Positions 1 to 4,407 of a DNA stretch of 10,419 nucleotides are shown piece after piece (the stretch's first letter is position 1; each line of letters begins with the position of its first letter). The notes beneath the pieces were generated by a model. That model ran no database searches. It saw only the letters and a list, made by a program, of their open reading frames with translations, and was not told the DNA's origin. Made by a program: the position numbers and the translations under genes. Source of the DNA: an uncultured Treponema sp. (GTDB taxonomy: Bacteria > Spirochaetota > Spirochaetia > Treponematales > Treponemataceae); the NCBI GenBank assembly GCA_947176045.1, contig CAMWPF010000029.1, positions 1-10,419 on the forward strand, written 5' to 3'.

Positions 1-38
1 ATTCAAAAAGGTTTTAGCACTATTTTTTGGAGAATAAA

Positions 39-248
39 ATGAAGAGAATGAATAAAAAGAAAGTTCTGGCACTTGCACTTGCAGCAGTTGTTGCGGCGGC
101 GTTCTTGTCCTGCTCGTCTGATAATGGAGTGCTGCACGTCGCAGTTGTATCTGAATCCGGGCTGAAAGAGAAAAGATTCTTCATAATTGCGGACCAGGTT
201 GTATATCTTCATGAACTGCGCTGCTTCTTCATAAGAAATTTCCGATGA
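39..248 (+). CDS. Short putative lipoprotein, possibly a truncated remnant
   Basis: A 69-residue ORF. The ATG at 39 is preferred over the in-frame TTG at 27 because TTGGAGA just upstream (27-33) gives a GGAG ribosome binding site about 6 nt away. Residues 1-8 are basic (MKRMNKKK), 9-23 are hydrophobic and Ala/Leu-rich, and FLSC at 22-25 is a plausible lipobox with Cys25 as the lipidated residue, followed by the polar SSDNG tether. Export and lipid anchoring are therefore likely. The remaining 40 residues show no recognisable domain and end in an unusual aromatic/basic tail (FFIRNFR), so this is probably not a whole mature lipoprotein. The opposite strand over roughly 130-250 also reads like coding sequence, which suggests that a lipoprotein 5' end was joined to unrelated DNA. 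The family is not recognised. The signal peptide is well supported; whether the gene is functional is uncertain. Confidence 0.5.
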   Translation: MKRMNKKKVLALALAAVVAAAFLSCSSDNGVLHVAVVSESGLKEKRFFIIADQVVYLHELRCFFIRNFR

Positions 249-252
249 TTTG

Positions 253-261
253 TGCTATGCT
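253..261 (+). promoter_or_regulatory. Possible extended -10 promoter directly upstream of the MutY-like gene
   Basis: TG at 253-254, one spacer base, then TATGCT at 256-261 resembles an extended -10 element (TGn-TATAAT). No good -35 is seen at the usual distance. The -10 lies 6 nt before the ATG at 268, so transcription would start at or next to the start codon, which fits the absence of a ribosome binding site there. This is suggestive only. Confidence 0.3.
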
Positions 262-267
262 TTCAGA

Positions 268-1089
268 ATGCAGACGGCTTCTTCATCATTGATTTCGGAA
301 TTTTCGGCGGCGGTATGGCGCAACTATGAGGCGGCGGGGCGGCGCTTTCCGTGGCGCGAGACGGACGATCCGTATGCGGTCATGGTCAGCGAATTCATGC
401 TCCAGCAGACGCAGACGAACCGCGTCGTCGCCAAGTATGAGGCGTGGCTTTCGCGCTTCCCCGACGTGCAGTCGGCGGCAGACGCTCCGCTTTCCGAAGT
501 CCTTTCCCTCTGGAACGGACTTGGCTACAACCGCCGCGCGAAATTCCTGCATGAATCGTGCCGGAAAATCTGCGCGGACTACGGCGGCGTCCTTCCGTGC
601 GATGCGGAGCTTCTGGACGCGCTTCCGGGAATCGGGCCGTACACGGCGCGCGCGGTGGCGGCGTTTGCGTTCAACAAGGCGGAAGCCTTCATCGAGACGA
701 ACATCCGCTCGGCGTTCATCTACTTCTTCTTTCCCGGCGCGGCTTCCGTCTCAGACGCTGAAATCCTCCCCCTTGTCGAACAGACGCTTGACCGGGAGCG
801 GCCGCGGGAATGGTACTATGCGCTCATGGACTATGGGGCGGCCGTCAAGCGCCGCACGGAAAATCCTTCGCGCCGGAGCGCCTCCTATGCACGGCAGTCC
901 AAATTTGAAGGCTCGCTCCGCCAGGCTCGCGGCGCAATCCTCCGCCAGCTTTCAAAGAACGGCAGCGCCGCCCTCGCCGATATCGCCGCCGCCGAACATA
1001 TCGACATGGAGCGCCTTGCTTCCGCCGCGCAGAGGCTCGCAGAGGAGCGGCTTGTCCGAGAGTCCGGCGGACGGTATTCGTTCTGCTGA
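268..1089 (+). CDS. MutY-like HhH-GPD DNA glycosylase lacking the Fe-S cluster
   Basis: 273 residues from the ATG at 268; the in-frame TTG at 250 would add only six residues. The core is clear: PWRETDDPYAVMVSEFMLQQTQ (about 28-49, split here as PWRETDDPY then SEFMLQQTQ) is the MutY adenine-pocket region, with Glu42 matching E. coli MutY Glu37, and LPGIGPYTARA (119-129) is the helix-hairpin-helix. The position of the catalytic Asp (Asp138 in E. coli) is Glu143 in FIETNIRS. After ALMDYGAA (186-192), where MutY has its C-x6-C-x2-C-x5-C cluster ligands, there are no cysteines. The C-terminal NUDIX-like 8-oxoguanine domain is absent; residues about 222-273 look like a small winged helix. The ETNIR and SKFEGSLRQARG patterns match, from memory, a subfamily annotated as A/G-specific adenine glycosylase in some spirochaetes and candidate phyla. 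The MutY fold is well supported. Removal of A opposite 8-oxoG by the usual mechanism is not assured. No ribosome binding site is visible. Confidence 0.85.
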   Translation: MQTASSSLISEFSAAVWRNYEAAGRRFPWRETDDPYAVMVSEFMLQQTQTNRVVAKYEAWLSRFPDVQSAADAPLSEVLSLWNGLGYNRRAKFLHESCRKICADYGGVLPCDAELLDALPGIGPYTARAVAAFAFNKAEAFIETNIRSAFIYFFFPGAASVSDAEILPLVEQTLDRERPREWYYALMDYGAAVKRRTENPSRRSASYARQSKFEGSLRQARGAILRQLSKNGSAALADIAAAEHIDMERLASAAQRLAEERLVRESGGRYSFC

Positions 1090-1253
1090 GCGTGCCGTGC
1101 AAGGCGGATCATGCGCGCCTGTGAAATGGTTCGGGACATGAAGCCGTCCGCGCCGGCAGGCATCGGGCGGCTGACGGAGGGATGCGGAGCTTGCGGCATC
1201 AGGAATGCGGATAGGTGCATGCTGTCCGCACGCTCCAGAAGGAGGATACGGCT

Positions 1254-2075
1254 GTGACTGAAAAATCATTTGAAACGCCCTGCGGCTCCATCCGCTACTG
1301 GGTCGGCGGCGCGCCGGCGGAATCAAAGCTGCCGCTGGCGTTCCTTCCGGGACTGACGGCTGACCACCGCCTGTTCGAGCGGCAGGTTGCGCATTTTGCG
1401 GAGCGGCGGCGCGTCTTCGTCTGGGACGCGCCCGGACATGCCAAGTCGTGGCCGTTTTCGCTCACCTTCAGCCTGACGGACAAGGCCCGCTGGCTTGATG
1501 AAATTCTTTTGTCGGAAGGCATGGCGCATCCGGTGATTGTCGGACAGTCGATGGGCGGCTATGTGGCTCAAGCGTATGCCGGACTGTTTCCGGACAGGCT
1601 GAAGGGATTTGTTTCCATCGATTCAGCGCCGCTGCAGCGGAAGTACATGACGAAGGCGGAGCTGTGGCTCCTCAGGCGGACGGAGCCGATGTACCGCCGC
1701 ATTCCGTGGAGGCTGCTCGTGCAGGCCGGCGCGAACGGCACGGCCGTTTCGGAATATGGGCGGACGCTGATGCGCGACATGATGGCGGTGTACGACGGGA
1801 ACCAGAAGCGGTATGCGCAGCTTGCGGGGCACGGATTCCGCATTGTGGCGGAGGCAGTCGAGGCGAGTGTTCCCTGCGAGATTTCCTGTCCCGCCCTGCT
1901 GATCTGCGGCGCGAAGGACCGCGCCGGTTCCACCGTCAGGTACAACAAGGCATGGCACAGGAATGCGGGCATTCCCCTTGAATGGATTCCGGGCGCCGGA
2001 CACAACGCGAACACCGATGCGCCGGATGCCGTGAACGTCCTGATTGAACGGCTGCTTTCGGCGGCGGAAGCATAA
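1254..2075 (+). CDS. Alpha/beta-hydrolase fold protein
   Basis: 273 residues from GTG at 1254, chosen because AGAAGGAGG at 1237-1245 lies 8 nt upstream; the longer GTG start at 1215 would bury that site. The nucleophile elbow is GQSMGG (97-102) with Ser99. The other likely triad members are Asp222 in ICGAKDRAG and His250 in PGAGHN. FLPGLTADHRLF (30-41) takes the place of the oxyanion-hole HG segment, and WDAPGHAKS (57-65) is the usual strand/loop before the cap. The cap region (about 125-205) is helical and basic. There is no signal peptide, so the enzyme is probably cytoplasmic. The sequence supports an active serine hydrolase of the esterase/lactonase/dehalogenase-like superfamily but does not identify the substrate. 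The downstream membrane-protein gene starts about 20 nt after the stop, so the two may be co-transcribed. Confidence 0.9.
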   Translation: MTEKSFETPCGSIRYWVGGAPAESKLPLAFLPGLTADHRLFERQVAHFAERRRVFVWDAPGHAKSWPFSLTFSLTDKARWLDEILLSEGMAHPVIVGQSMGGYVAQAYAGLFPDRLKGFVSIDSAPLQRKYMTKAELWLLRRTEPMYRRIPWRLLVQAGANGTAVSEYGRTLMRDMMAVYDGNQKRYAQLAGHGFRIVAEAVEASVPCEISCPALLICGAKDRAGSTVRYNKAWHRNAGIPLEWIPGAGHNANTDAPDAVNVLIERLLSAAEA

Positions 2076-2342
2076 GGGAGGTTCCATTTGTTGGAGATTG
2101 AAAGCGCGCTGCCCGCTCCATTTCATCTACAACAGCTGGCTCGTCGTGTTCGGGGCAGCGCTGCTGCTTTTTGCTGTCCGCCTGCGTCCTGCCGCCGGAA
2201 CGGGAAGCGCCGCGTCTGCGCTGCTTTCGTTCGCGCCGCTGCTTGCCGCGATTCTGTTCTTCACTGCGGCGGACCGGGCGCGCGGTGCGTTTTCCGCAGT
2301 CTGCTTCGTTCTTGACGCAGGATGCTTCGCGCTGTTCATTAT

Positions 2343-2371
2343 CCAGTTCGGAAACCTTGTTTCCGAACTGG
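2343..2371. repeat. Perfect 13-bp inverted repeat, hairpin 1 of the inserted element
   Basis: CCAGTTCGGAAAC (2343-2355) and GTTTCCGAACTGG (2359-2371) are exact reverse complements with a 3-nt CTT loop. No T-run follows, so it does not look like an intrinsic terminator. Its core is shared with the hairpin at 2428-2457. Confidence 0.9.
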
Positions 2372-2375
2372 CTGA

Positions 2376-2414
2376 CGAGTTTAAAACCGCTGAAATAGCG
2401 CGATTTTAAACTCG
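2376..2414. repeat. Perfect 11-bp inverted repeat with inner stem, hairpin 2 of the inserted element
   Basis: CGAGTTTAAAA (2376-2386) and TTTTAAACTCG (2404-2414) are exact reverse complements. Inside, CGCT (2388-2391) can pair with AGCG (2397-2400) around a GAAAT loop. The AT-rich outer stem differs in sequence from the two flanking palindromes. The stop codon TAA at 2407-2409 that truncates the host ORF lies in its right arm. Confidence 0.9.
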
Positions 2415-2427
2415 CATTTCAAGGTAA

Positions 2428-2457
2428 CCCGTTCCGAAACTGAAGTTTCCGAACGGG
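2428..2457 (+). terminator. Hairpin 3 of the inserted element, terminator-like
   Basis: CCCGTTCCGAAAC (2428-2440) pairs with GTTTCCGAACGGG (2445-2457) at 12 of 13 positions, with one C-C mismatch and a TGAA tetraloop. The base is GC-rich and CTTATTCT follows, a short and imperfect U-tract in the + direction. It may terminate + strand transcription 20-50 nt after the truncated ORF's stop at 2409. Its sequence is a variant of hairpin 1, so it is better explained as an end of the inserted element that may also act as a terminator. Confidence 0.5.
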
Positions 2458-2592
2458 CTTATTCTGTCCGACAAGCCGAAGTTCCGCGGAACGGCTGTCG
2501 CGCTGGAAGGACTGTGGCAGCGGCTTTCGCTCCTGTTCATGTACCTTCCCGTCGCGGCGGTGAGCCGGATGACCGCGGATTTGTAGCGCGTC

Positions 2593-4287
2593 CTACTCCA
2601 ATATCGCGCCTTTGTCCGCGGAGCTGACGAGCTTTGCGTAGCGCGCAAGGTAGCCGGTCTTTACTTTCGGCTCGGGGGCGTTCCATGCGGCGCGGCGGCG
2701 GGCAAGCTCCTCGTCGCTTACTTCCAGCGTGATTTTGTACGCGTTGATGTCGAGCGTAATCTTGTCGCCTTCCTGCACGAGCGCAATCGGGCCGCCGACC
2801 GCGGCTTCCGGCGAGCAGTGTCCGAGCGAGGCTCCGCGCGTCGCGCCGGAAAAGCGTCCGTCCGTAATGAGCGCGACCTGCCTGTCCAGGCCCTGCCCGG
2901 CGAGCGCGGCCGTAACCGCAAGCATCTCGCGCATTCCCGGTCCTCCCTTCGGGCCTTCGTAGCGGATGACGACAACGTCGCCCGCGTGAATCTGCTGCTT
3001 CTGCACCGCCTCCATCGCCTCGCTTTCGTCGTTGAAGACGCGCGCGGGGCCGGTGTGCTTCATCAGCTCGGGGGCGCAGGCGGAGCGTTTGACGACTGTT
3101 CCGTCGGGCGCAAGGTTTCCGAAGAGGATTGCGATTCCGCCGTTGTCCGAGTACGGATGTTCTATCGGGCGCAGGATTTCAGGATTGCGGTTCTTCACGC
3201 CGCGGATATTTTCGGCAACCGTCTTTCCTGTCGCCGTAATCAGGCTCGTGTCAATCAGGTTTTTCTTCGCAAGCTCGGCAAGCACCGCCTGAACGCCGCC
3301 CGCGTCGTCAAGCTCGCACATGAACGTGTGTCCGGCGGGCGCAAGGTGGCAGAGGTTCGGCGTGCGGTTTGAGATGTCGTTCACTTCGTGCAGGTCGATT
3401 TGGATTCCCGCCTCGTGCGCGATTGCCGGAACGTGGAGCATCGTGTTGCTCGAGCAGCCGAGCGCCATGTCCGCGGCGAGCGCGTTGGAAAAATTCGCCT
3501 TCGTCATCATGCGCCGCGCCGTGATTCCCGCGCGGTACAGCTCCATCACCTGCATTCCCGCGTGCTTGGCAAGCGCAATCCGCCGTCCGCTGACAGCAGG
3601 AATCGTGCCGTTTCCCGGAAGCCCCAGCCCCAAAACTTCGGTGAGGCAGTTCATCGAATTCGCCGTGAACATTCCCGAACACGCGCCGCAGCCTGGACAC
3701 GCCGAATGCTCCATCTCGCACAGCTGCTCCTCCGTGATTTTTCCCACGGCAAGGGAGCCGACAGCCTCGAACATATCGGTGAGCGAAAGGTTCTTTCCCG
3801 AATACGGATTTGACGCGTCGCTTCCCGGAAGGCGTCCCGGCATCATCGGCCCGCCGGAGCAGAAGACGGTCGGAAGGTCGAGCCGCGCCGCCGCCATGAG
3901 CATTCCCGGAACAATCTTGTCGCAGTTGGGAATCATCACGAGCGCGTCGAACTGGTGCGCCTTGGCGACGCACTCAACGCTGTCGGCAATCAGCTCGCGC
4001 GTAACGAGCGAATACTTCATTCCCTCATGCCCCATCGCGATTCCGTCGCAGACGCCGATTGCCGGAAACTCGATCGGAGTGCCGCCCGCCATGCGGATTC
4101 CCGCCTTCACCGCCTCGGCAATCCGGTCAAGCTCGATATGCCCCGGAATGATTTCGTTCTTGGCGCAGCAGACGCCCACGAGCGGACGGTCAAGCTCCTC
4201 GTCAGTGTATCCCATCGCGTAGAACAGCGAGCGGTGCGGCGCGCGCGCGGCTCCTTTTGTTGCATTGTCGCTTTTCTTGTTCATCAT
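2593..4287 (-). CDS. ilvD: Dihydroxy-acid dehydratase
   Basis: 564 residues, normal for the family. IlvD removes water from 2,3-dihydroxy-3-methylbutanoate and -pentanoate to give the keto acids for valine, isoleucine and, through valine's precursor, leucine and pantothenate. Family marks are PLVGVCCAKNEIIPGH (35-50), the signature NCDKIVPGM (121-129) with Cys122, the Fe-S cysteine block CPGCGACSG (197-205), FTANSMNCLTE (207-217), KRSACAPE and, near the C terminus, ITDGRFSGATRG with the conserved serine. The whole chain is very close to what I recall of clostridial IlvD. AGAGG lies 7 nt upstream of the ATG at 4287; a second ATG follows at once, so the start could shift by one residue. No other branched-chain genes are present, so it is a stand-alone unit with its own promoter. 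It ends 6 nt from the convergent membrane-protein gene, with no terminator between them. Confidence 0.97.
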   Translation of the reverse strand: MMNKKSDNATKGAARAPHRSLFYAMGYTDEELDRPLVGVCCAKNEIIPGHIELDRIAEAVKAGIRMAGGTPIEFPAIGVCDGIAMGHEGMKYSLVTRELIADSVECVAKAHQFDALVMIPNCDKIVPGMLMAAARLDLPTVFCSGGPMMPGRLPGSDASNPYSGKNLSLTDMFEAVGSLAVGKITEEQLCEMEHSACPGCGACSGMFTANSMNCLTEVLGLGLPGNGTIPAVSGRRIALAKHAGMQVMELYRAGITARRMMTKANFSNALAADMALGCSSNTMLHVPAIAHEAGIQIDLHEVNDISNRTPNLCHLAPAGHTFMCELDDAGGVQAVLAELAKKNLIDTSLITATGKTVAENIRGVKNRNPEILRPIEHPYSDNGGIAILFGNLAPDGTVVKRSACAPELMKHTGPARVFNDESEAMEAVQKQQIHAGDVVVIRYEGPKGGPGMREMLAVTAALAGQGLDRQVALITDGRFSGATRGASLGHCSPEAAVGGPIALVQEGDKITLDINAYKITLEVSDEELARRRAAWNAPEPKVKTGYLARYAKLVSSADKGAILE

Positions 4288-4361
4288 ATGAAAACCTCTG
4301 TCTGGTGTGTGTTGGACGGCGCGCCGGCTGTGCCGGAATTCGGGACGGCACGCGCAGTGAA

Positions 4362-4390
4362 AGTATAGATTTGAACTGACGGATAGTCAA
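4362..4390 (-). promoter_or_regulatory. Sigma-70-type promoter of ilvD
   Basis: Read on the minus strand, TTGACT (4390-4385) and TATACT (4367-4362) are separated by exactly 17 nt; each box differs from consensus at one base. The predicted start near 4355 leaves a leader of about 67 nt before the ilvD ATG. The leader holds a 6-bp stem (GTGCCG at 4330-4335 with CGGCAC at 4346-4351) and is too short for a T-box or a classical ilv attenuator. The promoter begins about 18 nt past the stop codon of the upstream gene, so some read-through into ilvD is also possible. Confidence 0.75.
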
Positions 4391-4407
4391 GAATTGGGCT
4401 GCCCGTG

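Larger units (their letters stand above)
2343..2458. mobile_element. Compact palindromic (MITE/BIME-like) insertion element, about 116 bp
   Basis: Three hairpins are packed end to end: 2343-2371, 2376-2414 and 2428-2457. The outer two are versions of one palindrome (GTTCGGAAAC / GTTTCCGAAC), so the ends also form an imperfect terminal inverted repeat: CCAGTTCGGAAAC at the left against the reverse complement of GTTTCCGAACGGG at the right, 12 of 13 matching. TTAT occurs immediately before (2339-2342) and immediately after (2459-2462), as expected for a 4-bp target duplication. The element encodes no protein and lies inside a membrane-protein frame that becomes continuous when it is removed with one TTAT. 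Paired palindromes resemble REP/BIME or MITE elements moved in trans by a transposase, but none is seen here and the family is not recognised. A 4-bp repeat can arise by chance, so the boundaries are inferred. Confidence 0.65.
2098..2586 (+). pseudogene. Small four-helix membrane protein, interrupted by a palindromic insertion
   Basis: One frame encodes hydrophobic protein on both sides of an inserted block. Before it come ...HFIYNSWLVVFGAALLL... and ...VCFVLDAGCFALFII. After it, in the same frame, comes LSDKPKFRGTAVAL...LWQRLSLLFMYLPVAAVSRM, ending at TAG 2584-2586. Between them the frame has stops at 2407 and 2425. Deleting 2343-2462 (120 nt) joins LFII to LSDKPK without a frame change and gives a protein of about 122 residues with four likely membrane helices (about 14-29, 41-56, 64-82 and 99-116). 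As it stands, the product would end at 2409 with an element-encoded tail and lack helix 4. The start is uncertain: AGGGAGG at 2075-2081 is a good binding site, but the nearest in-frame initiators are TTG 2098 (16 nt away) or a rare ATT at 2086, so a second lesion near 2090 is possible. The family is not firmly recognised; the last helix loosely recalls DUF998-type proteins. Confidence 0.7.

Noticed and set aside
326..1141. Long + strand ORF of 271 codons overlapping the MutY-like gene
   Set aside because: It is Arg/Ser-rich with no domain, a frame shadow typical of GC-rich coding DNA; the MutY frame carries all recognised motifs.
2088..2315. TTG-started ORF just after the AGGGAGG site at 2075-2081
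   Set aside because: Its placement after the ribosome binding site is good but the protein is Arg/Cys-rich with no membrane segments; the neighbouring frame encodes clear hydrophobic helices. A frameshift near 2090 remains possible.
3320..4222. + strand ORF of 300 codons opposite ilvD
   Set aside because: Shadow of a highly conserved ilvD frame.
4318..4351. GC-rich inverted repeats before ilvD as a riboswitch or T-box
   Set aside because: The leader is only about 67 nt and has one 6-bp stem; no T-box, leader peptide with Ile/Val/Leu codons or antiterminator is visible.
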